DNA of 61,991 nucleotides from DATKRB01 sp036501425 (GCA_036501425.1 DASYAI010000012.1:1-61991); one strand, 5' to 3'; positions 28,514 to 36,844 are shown, counted from the first letter of the stretch. Notes: generated from the letters alone by a model not told the origin. Translations and numbers: made by a program.

Positions 28514-29544
28514 CCCTCGGGATCGCGCGAGCAGCTCGAGCGCTGACGCTCGGTACGGTGTCGCTCCTGCCGGCGGCCGCTCTGTTGCTCACCGCGGCCC
28601 CCGCGTCGGCCGCGTCGGGGACGTACCCGGTCACCGTGACCAGTTGCGGGGTGACAACCACGTACAAAGAGGCGCCCAGCCGTGCGGTGTCCAACGACAT
28701 CAACACCACCGAGGACATGCTGGCCCTCGGCCTCGGCGGGCGCATGGTCGGCGACTTCGGGGTCGACGACGACGGACCGGTCGGCAAGCCGGTGCCCGGT
28801 CAGTACCTGGCCGCTTTCGAGAAGGTGCGCGACGTCTCGACCGACTACTTCACCCTCGAGAAGCTGGTCGGCCTCCATCCCGACTTCCTCTTCGCCGGCT
28901 GGAACTACGGGCTACAGGCGGGTACCAACCTGACGCCCGCCAATCTGACCCGGTACGGCATCAAGACGCTGGTCCTCAGCGAGTCCTGCGCCCACGTAGA
29001 ACCGTCGAAGCGGTCGGTGTCCATCGCCGCCACCTTCCGGGACCTCGCCAACCTGGGGAAGATCTTCGGAGTGCAAGACCGCGCGAACAGGATCATCGCG
29101 TCCATGCGGGCGGAGGTGGCGTCCGTCGAGTCCAAGATCTCCACCCTTCCGAGGGTCACTGTCTTCGACTACGACAGCGGCCAGTCGGCGCCCTTCACCG
29201 GTCCCGGCCTCGCCATGCCCAACGCCCTGATCACCTTGGGGGGTGGCACGAACATCTTCGCCGGCCTGAAGCAGAGCTGGACCTCGGTGTCCTGGGAGCA
29301 GGTGGTGGCGGCCGACCCCCAGTGCATCATCATCGACGACTACGGCACACCGACAGCAGCACAGAAGGAGAAGTTTCTCGAGACCGACTCGGCCACCCGG
29401 CACCTGACGGCGGTCCAGAACCACTGCTTCCTGCCGCTCAGCTACGACCAGGTCACGCCCAGCCCTCGCAACGCGGCGGCCGTGGTGGCCATCGCTCGCT
29501 GGCTCCACCCCCGGGCGTTCGGGCTGCCCGCCGACGGGTCCTGA
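28510..29544 (+). CDS. btuF: Cobalamin-type ABC importer substrate-binding protein
   Basis: A 344-residue secreted protein. A signal peptide with a hydrophobic core ends near APASAASG. The mature part is a helical-backbone class III binding fold: PSRAVSNDINTTEDMLALGLG, KLVGLHPDFLFAGWNYG, ATFRDLANLGKIFGVQD and SWEQVVAADPQCIIIDDYG. That fold binds cobalamin or ferric siderophores; the riboswitch-controlled operon supports cobalamin. The ATG at 28510 overlaps the ATPase stop. No lipobox was seen, so how it is retained at the cell surface is unclear. Confidence 0.82.
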   Translation: MTLGIARAARALTLGTVSLLPAAALLLTAAPASAASGTYPVTVTSCGVTTTYKEAPSRAVSNDINTTEDMLALGLGGRMVGDFGVDDDGPVGKPVPGQYLAAFEKVRDVSTDYFTLEKLVGLHPDFLFAGWNYGLQAGTNLTPANLTRYGIKTLVLSESCAHVEPSKRSVSIAATFRDLANLGKIFGVQDRANRIIASMRAEVASVESKISTLPRVTVFDYDSGQSAPFTGPGLAMPNALITLGGGTNIFAGLKQSWTSVSWEQVVAADPQCIIIDDYGTPTAAQKEKFLETDSATRHLTAVQNHCFLPLSYDQVTPSPRNAAAVVAIARWLHPRAFGLPADGS

Positions 29545-29569
29545 CGGCCCGCCGGTCGAGACGGGCTCC

Positions 29570-30457
29570 TCAGCCCTCCACCGGCGAGCCGAACCGGATC
29601 AGGTTGCCGTCGGGGTCGACGTGGGACCCTTCGCGCAGGTGGTACGGGGTCGGACCGACCGGGTGCGTATGACCGGCGATCCCGGGACGGCTCCACTCCT
29701 CGTAGAGAGCATCGGCATCGCGCACGTAGAGGTACGCGGCTCCCGGGCCACCGACATCCTGCGCGGGTCCGGCAGCGAGGTGGAGCTCCACCGCGTCCCG
29801 TCGGCTGAAGCCGTAGCCGTCGCCCTCCTCATACGCGGTCGTGGCGAAGCCGAGGGTCTCGTAGTGGGCCAGCGCCACGGCCAGGTCGCGGACCGCGAAG
29901 ATCGGGCTGGAGCGGCGAAGATCGGGCACCCGGCGGGGCCTCCCGGTCCCAGAAGCAACACCATCGGTCTTGATGTCGCTCAGGGCGATCAGCACCGACC
30001 GCATGGCCTCGATGTGGTCGGACGGCACCCGCGCCTCGAGCTGGCGGTCGACCACCTGGACCGCTCGCACCACCGCGTCGAGGACCTGTCGACCTCGGTC
30101 GGTCAGGAGCAGGACGACCCGGCGCCGGTCGCCGGCGTCCGCCCCCCGCTCGACGTAGCCCCGGCGGACCAGAAGGTCGACCGCCAGGCTCACGGCCTGC
30201 TTGGTGACGCCCAGCTCCGCCTGCAGCTCCTGCCTCGGGCCCTGCGAAGCCCCGATCCCAGCGAGGAGGAAGGCGCCGTTGCGTGGGAGGTCGTCGATCC
30301 CCAGTTCGTGCAGCTGAGCCCGGATGGCCTGGGCGTACACGCCCCGAGCCGACCGCATCAAGGTGGGGGTCGCGAGGTGGGCGCGGTCCGGGGCGCCGGG
30401 GCGGCGGCGCGGGCGGTCCTCGGAGCGGGGGCGCTCAGGACCGGGCACGGACGCCAC
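29570..30457 (-). CDS. MarR-type DNA-binding domain fused to a glyoxalase/VOC domain
   Basis: A 295-residue two-domain protein. Residues about 30-165 form a MarR-like winged helix (LQAELGVTKQAVSLAVDLLVRRGYVER, then VLLLTDRGRQVLDAV). Residues about 180-290 form a vicinal-oxygen-chelate domain (SSPIFAVRDLAVALAHYETLGF to HVDPDGNLIRFGSP) of the bleomycin-resistance/glyoxalase type. The frame is continuous through the Ser/Gly-rich joint, so this is a real fusion. The VOC part may sense a small molecule for the DNA-binding part; that is inference. Start is GTG at 30455-30457; neighbours are unrelated. Confidence 0.85.
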   Translation of the reverse strand: MASVPGPERPRSEDRPRRRPGAPDRAHLATPTLMRSARGVYAQAIRAQLHELGIDDLPRNGAFLLAGIGASQGPRQELQAELGVTKQAVSLAVDLLVRRGYVERGADAGDRRRVVLLLTDRGRQVLDAVVRAVQVVDRQLEARVPSDHIEAMRSVLIALSDIKTDGVASGTGRPRRVPDLRRSSPIFAVRDLAVALAHYETLGFATTAYEEGDGYGFSRRDAVELHLAAGPAQDVGGPGAAYLYVRDADALYEEWSRPGIAGHTHPVGPTPYHLREGSHVDPDGNLIRFGSPVEG

Positions 30458-30485
30458 GATACCGGGCCGTCCGCCAGTTAGTCAA

Positions 30486-30794
30486 TTATCTTGACTTCTC
30501 CCGCTCGTGCAGCATCGCCACCTCCTGGCGCAACCGGCCGACCTCCGCCCGCAGCTCCGTGACCTCCTCGGCCAGCGCGTGTCGGCCGGCCGACTCGGTC
30601 CCGACCCGCTCTGTGAGGTCGTCGAGGCCGTGCACCACGCCGTCGAGGCCCTGCCCCAGTTGAAGGAGCCCGACGAAGAGGCGGGTCGCGAGCTCGCGAA
30701 CCCGAGCCGCCAGCTTCAGTCCGGGGATGGCCGCGTCGGCCTCGTCGATGCCGTCCCTGATCTGTTGCTCGAAGTTCCCCACCTCGGGAGCCAT
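30486..30794 (-). CDS. Small hypothetical protein with C-terminal coiled coil
   Basis: A 102-residue acidic, helical protein with no recognised domain. Its first half reads NFEQQIRDGIDEADAAIPG. The second half, from about residue 60, is a heptad-patterned helix (LTERVGTESAGRHALAEEV, then ELRAEVGRLRQEVAMLHER) that should form a coiled coil. ATG at 30792-30794 is the clear start. It is divergent from the Fur/Zur regulator about 100 bases away. Function unknown; codon use is normal for the region. Confidence 0.6.
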   Translation of the reverse strand: MAPEVGNFEQQIRDGIDEADAAIPGLKLAARVRELATRLFVGLLQLGQGLDGVVHGLDDLTERVGTESAGRHALAEEVTELRAEVGRLRQEVAMLHEREKSR

Positions 30795-30893
30795 TGTCGT
30801 CGATCGTCCCACGCAGCGTGGATCTCGCCCGCATCGCCACGACGCCCGGTGGCACCGGACCGCCATTCTTCCGCCGCCTAAAGTGGAGACGAG

Positions 30894-31340
30894 ATGACGA
30901 TCGCCCCAGCGGTGCACCACGCCGTCGGCCTGCGCTTGGCCGGTCTCGACCAGCGCTACACCCGGTTGCGCCGGGTCTTGGTGGAGACCCTCGCGGCTTC
31001 GGGCCGGCCGCTGACCATCCCCGAGGTGCTCGCCGCGGCTCCGGAGCTGCCCCAGTCCAGCGCCTATCGCAACGTCACCACGCTCATCGAGGCCGGGGTG
31101 GTGCGGCGGGTCAGCGGCACCGACGACCACGGGCGGTTCGAGCTGGCCGAGGAGCTGTCGGGCCACCACCATCACTTGGTCTGCGCCACCTGCGGCAAGG
31201 TCGAGGACCTCCCCCCTTCGCCCCGCCTCGAGCGAGCGCTCGGCGACACCGCGCGCACCGTCGCCGACCAGCAGGGGTACCAGGTGACCGAGCATCGGGT
31301 CGACCTGTTGGGGCTCTGTCCCGACTGCCTCGTGGACTGA
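30894..31340 (+). CDS. zur: Fur-family metalloregulator, probably Zur
   Basis: A 148-residue Fur-family repressor. The N-terminal winged helix includes LTIPEVLAAAPELPQSSAYRN, the usual recognition helix with S-S-A-Y-R-N. The dimerisation/metal domain holds the HHHHLVCATCGKVEDL cluster and the C-terminal CPDC pair, so the structural zinc site with four cysteines is complete. A zinc-type ABC importer is encoded 125 bases downstream, which favours Zur over Fur; the ligand call is from context. ATG 30894 lies just after a GGAGACGAG site. An inverted repeat at 31414-31429 is a candidate operator. Confidence 0.85.
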   Translation: MTIAPAVHHAVGLRLAGLDQRYTRLRRVLVETLAASGRPLTIPEVLAAAPELPQSSAYRNVTTLIEAGVVRRVSGTDDHGRFELAEELSGHHHHLVCATCGKVEDLPPSPRLERALGDTARTVADQQGYQVTEHRVDLLGLCPDCLVD

Positions 31341-31413
31341 TTCTCCCGCCTCTCCCCGCCCGGTCTGCGCCCGTCCGCCACCAGGTGGACAGACCGAATA
31401 AGAGTGGTTACCA

Positions 31414-31429
31414 TTCCGTAAGAACGGAA
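31414..31429. promoter_or_regulatory. Inverted repeat, candidate operator of the zinc importer
   Basis: TTCCGT-AAGA-ACGGAA is a perfect 6-4-6 inverted repeat. It lies in the gap between the Zur-like regulator and the importer ATPase gene, about 37 bases before the ATPase start. It does not obviously match the mycobacterial Zur box, so the regulator that binds it is a guess. Confidence 0.4.
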
Positions 31430-31465
31430 CACTCCCACGTCATCTCCCAGATCGGCGGCCAGTAC

Positions 31466-32368
31466 GTGAAGACCTCGATCTCGAACCATCTCGACACTGA
31501 TCCCCACCGTTTCGAGTCCAGCCCGAACGGCCGCCCGCCCGCCCTCGAGCTCGAGGGCATCGGGGTCTCGCTGGGAGGCCGACCGATCCTCCACGACGTC
31601 CGGTTCGGCGTCGCCCCGGGCGAGGTCACCGGATTGATCGGCTCGAACGGGGCCGGCAAGACCACCATCTTCCGCGTGGTCCTGGGGCTTCTGGCGCCGA
31701 CCTCGGGCCGGGTGCTGGTCGACGGTCGTCCCCGGCCGCGCCGGAACCGTTCGGTGGGCTACGTCCCCCAGAAAGTCAGCCTCGACCCGGACATGCCGCT
31801 GCGCTCGCGGGACCTGGTGGCGCTCGGCCTGGACGGGCACCGGCTCGGCATCTCGTTCCCGTCTCGGCGTCGGCGGGAGCTGGTCGACGAGATGCTCGCC
31901 GCCGTCGACGCCACGAGGTTCGCCGAATCCCGGGTCGGCAGCCTTTCGGGGGGAGAGCAGCAGCGGGTGCTGATCGCCCACGCGCTGATCGGTCGACCCA
32001 AGCTGCTGCTCCTCGACGAACCCCTCGCCAACCTCGATATCCGCAGTGAGCAGGAGGTGGTGGCCCTCCTCGCCCGTATCGCCCAGGAGCACGACCTTGC
32101 GGTGCTGATATCGGCCCACGATCTCAACCCGCTGCTGCCGGTGGTGGACCGGGTGGTCTACGTGGCCGACGGCCGGGTGGCCAGCGGGACGACCGAGGAG
32201 GTGGTCACCACCGAGGTGCTCAGCCGCCTTTACGGGCACCACGTCGACGTCATCCGCCTCCACGGGCGGATCCTCGTCGCGGCCGGACACGGTCCGGACG
32301 TCGACGAGGCGCTCCTCGCGCAGCTCGGCCGGGCGGCGGTGACGACGGACGACTGCCCGGCGGTCTGA
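31466..32368 (+). CDS. znuC: Metal (zinc-type) ABC importer ATPase
   Basis: A 300-residue ATPase of the ZnuC/TroB family. After about 30 non-homologous residues come LELEGIGVSLGGRPILHD, Walker A GSNGAGKTT, signature LSGGEQQRVLIAHALIG, Walker B LLLLDEPLANLDI and the switch segment ISAHDLNPLLPVV. The Asn-Pro-Leu after the switch histidine is typical of the metal-importer branch. GTG 31466 is the best start found, but its ribosome-binding site is weak, so the N-terminus is uncertain. The first permease gene begins three bases after the stop. Confidence 0.85.
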   Translation: MKTSISNHLDTDPHRFESSPNGRPPALELEGIGVSLGGRPILHDVRFGVAPGEVTGLIGSNGAGKTTIFRVVLGLLAPTSGRVLVDGRPRPRRNRSVGYVPQKVSLDPDMPLRSRDLVALGLDGHRLGISFPSRRRRELVDEMLAAVDATRFAESRVGSLSGGEQQRVLIAHALIGRPKLLLLDEPLANLDIRSEQEVVALLARIAQEHDLAVLISAHDLNPLLPVVDRVVYVADGRVASGTTEEVVTTEVLSRLYGHHVDVIRLHGRILVAAGHGPDVDEALLAQLGRAAVTTDDCPAV

Positions 32369-32371
32369 CCG

Positions 32372-33271
32372 GTGGGCGGGTGGTGGTCCCACGTCGTCGA
32401 GCCCGGCTTCTTCTCGAGCGAAGTGGTGCGCACCGCCGTCGTGGCGGGCGGCGTCGTGGCCGCCATCTCCGGTGTCGTGGGCGTGTTCACCGTGCTTCGA
32501 GGGCAGTCCTTCGCCGGGCACTCCCTCGGCGACATCAGCGCCACCGGAGGGTCCGGAGCCTTCCTCCTCGGCATCAACCCACTCTTCGGGTTCGTCGGTA
32601 TGGGCCTGATCGCAGCCGGGTGCATGGAGGCACTCGGCGTCCGTCGGGAGCGGGGCCGCGACGTGGCGACCGGCATCGTCCTCGGGGCGGCCCTCGGGAT
32701 CTCGGCTCTGCTGCTGTACTTCGACACCACGGTCCACAACACCACCGGCGCGGCGGTCACCGTGCTCTTCGGCTCGCTCTTCGCCATCACCACGTCGGTG
32801 GTCCCGGTCGTCATCGCCTGCAGCGTCGGATTGCTGGCCGTCGTCCTCGTGCTCTATCGCCCGCTGCTGCTCAGCTCGCTCAGCGACGACATCGCGGCAG
32901 CTCGCGGTATCCCGGTCCGGCTCATGGCAGTCCTCTTCGTCCTCACCATGGCGGTTGCGGTGGCCCTCGCCGCCACTGCCGTGGGGGCGGTCCTGAGCAC
33001 GGCGCTCCTCATCGGTCCGTCGGCCACGGCGCTGCGCATCACCAAGCGGCCGGGCACCGCGATGCTGGCGGCCGCCCTGATCGGCGTCGTCACGGTCTGG
33101 GTTGGCTGCCTGCTCGCGTATGACAGCTTCTACTGGCCTCCGGTCCGGCACGGTTGGCCGGTGAGCTTCTTCATCGTCGCCCTGGTGCTCGTCTGCTACG
33201 TGGCCGCCGACCTCGGCCGGCGGTGGTGGAACCGACGGGTGAGCACCCGGTACACCCCGGTGGCCCCGTGA
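32372..33271 (+). CDS. znuB: Metal ABC importer permease, first copy
   Basis: A 299-residue permease of the ZnuB/TroC (ABC-3) family with about eight helices. Landmarks are VVGVFTVLRGQSFAGHSLGDI, RERGRDVATGIVLG, LSDDIAAARGIPVRLM and VGAVLSTALLIGPSATAL. It starts with GTG at 32372, three bases after the ATPase stop. A second, different permease follows, so the channel may be a heterodimer. No cluster A-I metal-binding protein gene is present next to the three genes. Confidence 0.88.
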   Translation: MGGWWSHVVEPGFFSSEVVRTAVVAGGVVAAISGVVGVFTVLRGQSFAGHSLGDISATGGSGAFLLGINPLFGFVGMGLIAAGCMEALGVRRERGRDVATGIVLGAALGISALLLYFDTTVHNTTGAAVTVLFGSLFAITTSVVPVVIACSVGLLAVVLVLYRPLLLSSLSDDIAAARGIPVRLMAVLFVLTMAVAVALAATAVGAVLSTALLIGPSATALRITKRPGTAMLAAALIGVVTVWVGCLLAYDSFYWPPVRHGWPVSFFIVALVLVCYVAADLGRRWWNRRVSTRYTPVAP

Positions 33272-33320
33272 CGCTCCGCCACGACGACCGACGGCCGCCG
33301 GACGGCCCGGGCTGAGCACG

Positions 33321-34157
33321 ATGTTCGCCAGCTTCATGGTCAACACGTGGGTGGTCGGAACGATCGTGGCCATCGTGGCCGGCGTCGTGGGGTTCTTCGT
33401 CGTGCTGCGCGGCTCTTCGTTCGTGGCCCATGCCATCCCGAACGCGGCATTCGCCGGCGCGGCGGGTGCCAGCCTTCTGGGTGCGAGCACCGTGGGCGGT
33501 CTGCTGGCGTTCGCGGTCGCCGGGGCGCTCGGTATCGGCGCGCTCAGCTCGCGGGGCCGCCACGACGTCGCGACGGCGCTGGCCGTCGTGACGATGCTGG
33601 GGCTCGGCTCGCTCTTCTTGAGCTTCAGCACCCAGTACGCCCCCGAGATCTACTCGCTGCTCTTCGGGGAGGTGCTCGGCATCTCGAGCAGCGAGCTGGC
33701 GCCCACCATGGTGCTGGGCGTCGTGACGATCCTGGCCGTCGCCGTGTGGTACCGGCCCTTCCTGCTGACCTCGGTGACGCCCGAGCTGGCCGAGGCCCGG
33801 GGAGTGCACAGTCCCCGGGTCCAGCTGGTGTTCCTGCTGATCGTGGCGGTGGCCACCACCATGGCCGTGCCGGTCGTCGGGGCGCTGCTCATGTTCAGCC
33901 TGATGATCGGCCCACCCGCCGCCGCGCGTTGCTTCACCACCACTCCCCTGCTGGCCATCGGGCTCTCGGTCGTCTTCGCCCTCGTCGGCGTGTGGGCAGC
34001 GATCGCCCTCTCCTACGTCACCGACTGGCCGATCGGCTTCTTCGTGGGCGTCACCGGGGCCGCGTCCTACCTCCTTGGACGGGCCTACGCGGCTTGGCAC
34101 CGCAGCCGGGTGGTCCAGGGGTTGGACCCGGACGGACCCCCAGCGGTGGCTATCTGA
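33321..34157 (+). CDS. Metal ABC importer permease, second copy
   Basis: A 278-residue ABC-3 family permease, paralogous to the preceding one. It shares VGFFVVLRGSSFVAHAIPNAAF, SRGRHDVATALAVV, VTPELAEARGVHSPRVQL and the VGALLMFSLMIGPPAAARC helix. ATG 33321 is chosen because the protein then begins right at the first helix. The gap of 49 bases from the first permease and the shared strand support one transcript. Two unlike permeases with one ATPase is an arrangement seen in manganese/zinc importers such as MntCD/TroCD types. Confidence 0.88.
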   Translation: MFASFMVNTWVVGTIVAIVAGVVGFFVVLRGSSFVAHAIPNAAFAGAAGASLLGASTVGGLLAFAVAGALGIGALSSRGRHDVATALAVVTMLGLGSLFLSFSTQYAPEIYSLLFGEVLGISSSELAPTMVLGVVTILAVAVWYRPFLLTSVTPELAEARGVHSPRVQLVFLLIVAVATTMAVPVVGALLMFSLMIGPPAAARCFTTTPLLAIGLSVVFALVGVWAAIALSYVTDWPIGFFVGVTGAASYLLGRAYAAWHRSRVVQGLDPDGPPAVAI

Positions 34158-34309
34158 GGTGACGCGCTCCGCCGACCGGACCGGCGCCGGGGTCGCGCCG
34201 GCGTCGGCGTCGGCGCCTCCCCGCGGTGGTCGTGGCCACGAGGAGCCTTGCCCGGCCCTTGACGGCCGAGGCGGGCCGACTTAGGCTGGCCATACGTTTA
34301 CTTGACGGA

Positions 34310-34630
34310 ATGCCTATGGCAAGCAGTGTGGGGGCGAACATGGAGCGGGTGTCCGAGCACCGGAGCGGGAAGCACGGCCGACTCGCTCGGGCACGCCACT
34401 CGGGCTCGGGCGTGACGGGCCTGCGCCGAGTCGACTGGATCCGGGTGGTGGTCGACCACCACGAGGTTCACGCCGAGGCGGTGGGTGTCGGGCACCGCCT
34501 CCCTGCTACCTGCCCGATCCCGTTGTCGACGGCCGCCGCGTTGATCGCCGAGGGCATCCCGTCGATCACCCAGCGGGTCGCCCGCTCCCCCCGCGGCCAC
34601 CTGGCCGTCGGGCCGGGCTCGGAGCGATAG
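34310..34630 (+). CDS. Hypothetical protein of about 106 residues
   Basis: The frame has starts at 34310, 34316 and 34340 and ends four bases before the Bfd gene. The N-terminal third is basic and weakly structured. The rest, VDWIRVVVDHHEVHAEAV, then CPIPLSTAAALIAEGIPSI, looks like a real folded segment rather than a GC artefact. I do not recognise a family. Tight linkage to bfd and bfr suggests iron homeostasis, but this is context only. Confidence 0.55.
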   Translation: MPMASSVGANMERVSEHRSGKHGRLARARHSGSGVTGLRRVDWIRVVVDHHEVHAEAVGVGHRLPATCPIPLSTAAALIAEGIPSITQRVARSPRGHLAVGPGSER

Positions 34631-34634
34631 CACG

Positions 34635-34829
34635 ATGGTCGTTTGCCACTGCAAGGCCGTCACCGACCGGACGGTGGACGCGGCGATCGCGTCAGGCGCT
34701 TCCAGCGTCCCCGAGATCACGGCGCGCTGCGCGGCCGGTGGCGGCTGCGGCGGCTGTCACCGCCTGCTCCATGCCCTCCTCGATACCGCCATGGCCAAGC
34801 GGGAGCCGGCCGACGCCTCGGCAGCCTGA
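34635..34829 (+). CDS. bfd: Bacterioferritin-associated ferredoxin (2Fe-2S)
   Basis: A 64-residue small ferredoxin-like protein. CHCKAVTDRTVD at the start and CAAGGGCGGCHRLL later supply the C-x-C and C-x-x-C ligands of the single 2Fe-2S cluster in the Bfd fold. It docks on bacterioferritin and passes electrons to release stored iron. ATG 34635 is only four bases after the preceding hypothetical gene. The bacterioferritin gene follows 83 bases downstream, which supports the assignment. Confidence 0.9.
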   Translation: MVVCHCKAVTDRTVDAAIASGASSVPEITARCAAGGGCGGCHRLLHALLDTAMAKREPADASAA

Positions 34830-34912
34830 GCACCGGCCCTGACCGCTCGACGGCCGCTGCCGGGCGGGGGCCTACCATCGATGCAGCGATGCGACTCCGA
34901 GAAGGGGCGCCC

Positions 34913-35383
34913 ATGCACAGTGACGAAGGGATCGTGGAGCTCCTCAACGAGGTGCTCACGGCCGAGCTGACCGCGGTCAACCAGTACTTCCTCGACGCCA
35001 AGATGCTCGACAACTGGGGCTACCGCCGGCTGGCGGGCCATTACCGCTCCGAATCGATCGGCGAAATGAAGGACGCCGACCGCCTCATCGAGCGCCTGTT
35101 GTACCTCGAAGGTCATCCCAACCTGCAACGGCTCGGGACCCTCCGCACCGGTGAGACCCCGGCCGAGAAGCTGGCACTGGCCCTCGAGCTCGAACGGGAG
35201 GCGATCGAACGGCTCAATCGGGGGATGGCCCAGTGCGTGGGCCACGGGGACAACGGAACCCGGGACCTGCTCGAGGACATCCTCCAAGGCGAGGAGGGCC
35301 ACGCCGAGTGGCTGGAGACCCAGTTGTCGCTCATCGATCGGCTCGGTGACGCCCACTATCTGGCCCAGCAGGTCCACGACTGA
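34913..35383 (+). CDS. bfr: Bacterioferritin, with a ferroxidase-ligand substitution
   Basis: A 156-residue four-helix ferritin-like protein that aligns without gaps over its first 56 residues to E. coli Bfr. The haem ligand Met52 is kept (ESIGEMKDADRLIERLLYLEG), as are Glu18, Glu51 and the later EEGHAEWLE pair. The position of the ferroxidase ligand His54 is Asp, from the codon GAC. It forms a hollow 24-mer storing ferric iron. ATG 34913 has GAAGGGGC upstream. Paired with bfd just before it. Confidence 0.92.
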   Translation: MHSDEGIVELLNEVLTAELTAVNQYFLDAKMLDNWGYRRLAGHYRSESIGEMKDADRLIERLLYLEGHPNLQRLGTLRTGETPAEKLALALELEREAIERLNRGMAQCVGHGDNGTRDLLEDILQGEEGHAEWLETQLSLIDRLGDAHYLAQQVHD

Positions 35384-35426
35384 TCCGGCCGCTCTCACGC
35401 CGGCCCACCAACCGGCGACGCCGGTG

Positions 35427-36293
35427 TCACCGGGGCGTCGGGACGGCTCGACTCAACTGCACGTTGAGGACGGCTCCGAGCAGCACCACGTACACCGCGA
35501 GATAGATGGCGAGCATCGCGATCACCGCCCCCGCGAAAGCGCCGTACACCGCCGCGTAATGGGGCGAGAAGGAAACGTAGATCCCGAAGCCGGCGGTCAC
35601 CAGCACCACCCCGATCGCCGATGCGAGCGCCCCGGGCAGGGTGGCACGCACCTCGAGACGGGCGCTGACGGAGTACCGGTACAGGACGCCGACCACCACC
35701 GTCATGCCCACGATTGCCAGGGCGACGCCGAGGACGTCGAGGGCGACCGACGACCGCCCCAGCACCAGCGGGGTCGCAACGGCGACCAGGCCCAGCAGCA
35801 CCACGACCGCCAGCGTTCCCAACAAGGTCCGGCCGCGGGCCTCGAGGTACCGTTGAGGCGGTAGGCCGTAGGCGACGCGTATGGCCCCGTCGAGGTGGTT
35901 GAAGCCGGCAGAGCCACTCCACACGGCGAGCACCAGCGACGGCACGAGCCCGAAGGAGAGGTGGGCGCTGTCCGTCCCCGCCACCCGTCGCAGCTGCTCG
36001 GTCAGCAGCGAGCCGAGCGAGCCCGGCAAGCTGCTCGCCAACCGCCCGAGGCCGGTCGCCACCGCCTCGGGGCTCACGAAAAGCCCGTACAGGCTCATCG
36101 CGGCGAGCGCCGTCGGGAAGGCCGAGATGACCAACCAGAACGCCGCCCCGGATGCGGCCAGCCCGACCCGCTGACCGGACTGCTCGTGCAGCACGCCCAG
36201 GGCCACCCGGCCGATCCGGGGGAGCCGCCCGTCGCGCCGGAGATACCTGTCGGCCCGTGCCCTTGCCCCTACCGGTCGTGACGTGCCGGGCAC
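35427..36293 (-). CDS. YihY/BrkB-family inner membrane protein
   Basis: A 288-residue membrane protein with about six helices. Family traits are LAASGAAFWLVISAFPTALA near residue 45, GLVPSLVLAVWSGSAGFNHLDGAIRVAYG and a C-terminal GAVIAMLAIYLAVYVVLLGAVLN. The GTG at 36291-36293 gives a basic cytoplasmic tail of about 40 residues. The family has no firmly established role; members were once misannotated as RNase BN, and transport or envelope functions have been proposed. It converges with bfr (43 bases between stops) and is divergent from the DGPF/sigma pair. Confidence 0.85.
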   Translation of the reverse strand: MPGTSRPVGARARADRYLRRDGRLPRIGRVALGVLHEQSGQRVGLAASGAAFWLVISAFPTALAAMSLYGLFVSPEAVATGLGRLASSLPGSLGSLLTEQLRRVAGTDSAHLSFGLVPSLVLAVWSGSAGFNHLDGAIRVAYGLPPQRYLEARGRTLLGTLAVVVLLGLVAVATPLVLGRSSVALDVLGVALAIVGMTVVVGVLYRYSVSARLEVRATLPGALASAIGVVLVTAGFGIYVSFSPHYAAVYGAFAGAVIAMLAIYLAVYVVLLGAVLNVQLSRAVPTPR

Positions 36294-36436
36294 GATAGCG
36301 GCTCGGCCGGCCCCGGCCGACGCTCTGGCGTCAGGCGCTCGAGGGGCGGCGACGACGATGTCGAGAACCGCTGTCCGGCTCCGTCCCCGATGGGCACGGG
36401 ACCAAGATGGGTCCCGTCAGTACGAGGAGGACCACG

Positions 36437-36844
36437 ATGGCCAAGTACCTGCTGCTCAAGCACTACCGCGGCGGACCGGAACCGGTCTACGACGTGCCGA
36501 TGAGCCGGTGGACGCCGGAGGAGGTGTCGGCGCACATGCGGTACATGAGCGACTTCGCAGCCCGGCTGGAAGGGACGGGCGAGTTCGTCGACAGTCAGGC
36601 ACTCGCCCCGGAGGGAACGTTCGTCCGCTACGGCGGCGAAGGTCGACCGCCGATCACCGACGGCCCGTTCGCCGAGACCAAGGACCTGATCGCCGGCTGG
36701 ATGGTCATCGACGTCGACAGCTACGAGCGGGCCATCGAGCTGGCCGGGGAGCTGTCGGCCGCGCCCGGGGCAGGTGGGGAGCCGCTCCACGAGTGGCTCG
36801 AGGTGCGCCCGTTCCTGGCTGCGCCGCCAACCGTCACCGAGTGA
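36437..36844 (+). CDS. YCII/DGPF-domain protein paired with sigma factor
   Basis: A 135-residue alpha/beta protein of the YCII-related DGPF family. It starts MAKYLLLKHYRGGP and carries the name-giving ITDGPFAETKDLIAGWMVID. The fold is a ferredoxin-like barrel; the function of such proteins is unknown. ATG 36437 follows GAGGAGGA. It lies seven bases before an ECF42-type sigma factor gene, the standard genomic partner of DGPF genes in actinobacteria, so a regulatory or stress role alongside that sigma factor is likely. Confidence 0.9.
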   Translation: MAKYLLLKHYRGGPEPVYDVPMSRWTPEEVSAHMRYMSDFAARLEGTGEFVDSQALAPEGTFVRYGGEGRPPITDGPFAETKDLIAGWMVIDVDSYERAIELAGELSAAPGAGGEPLHEWLEVRPFLAAPPTVTE

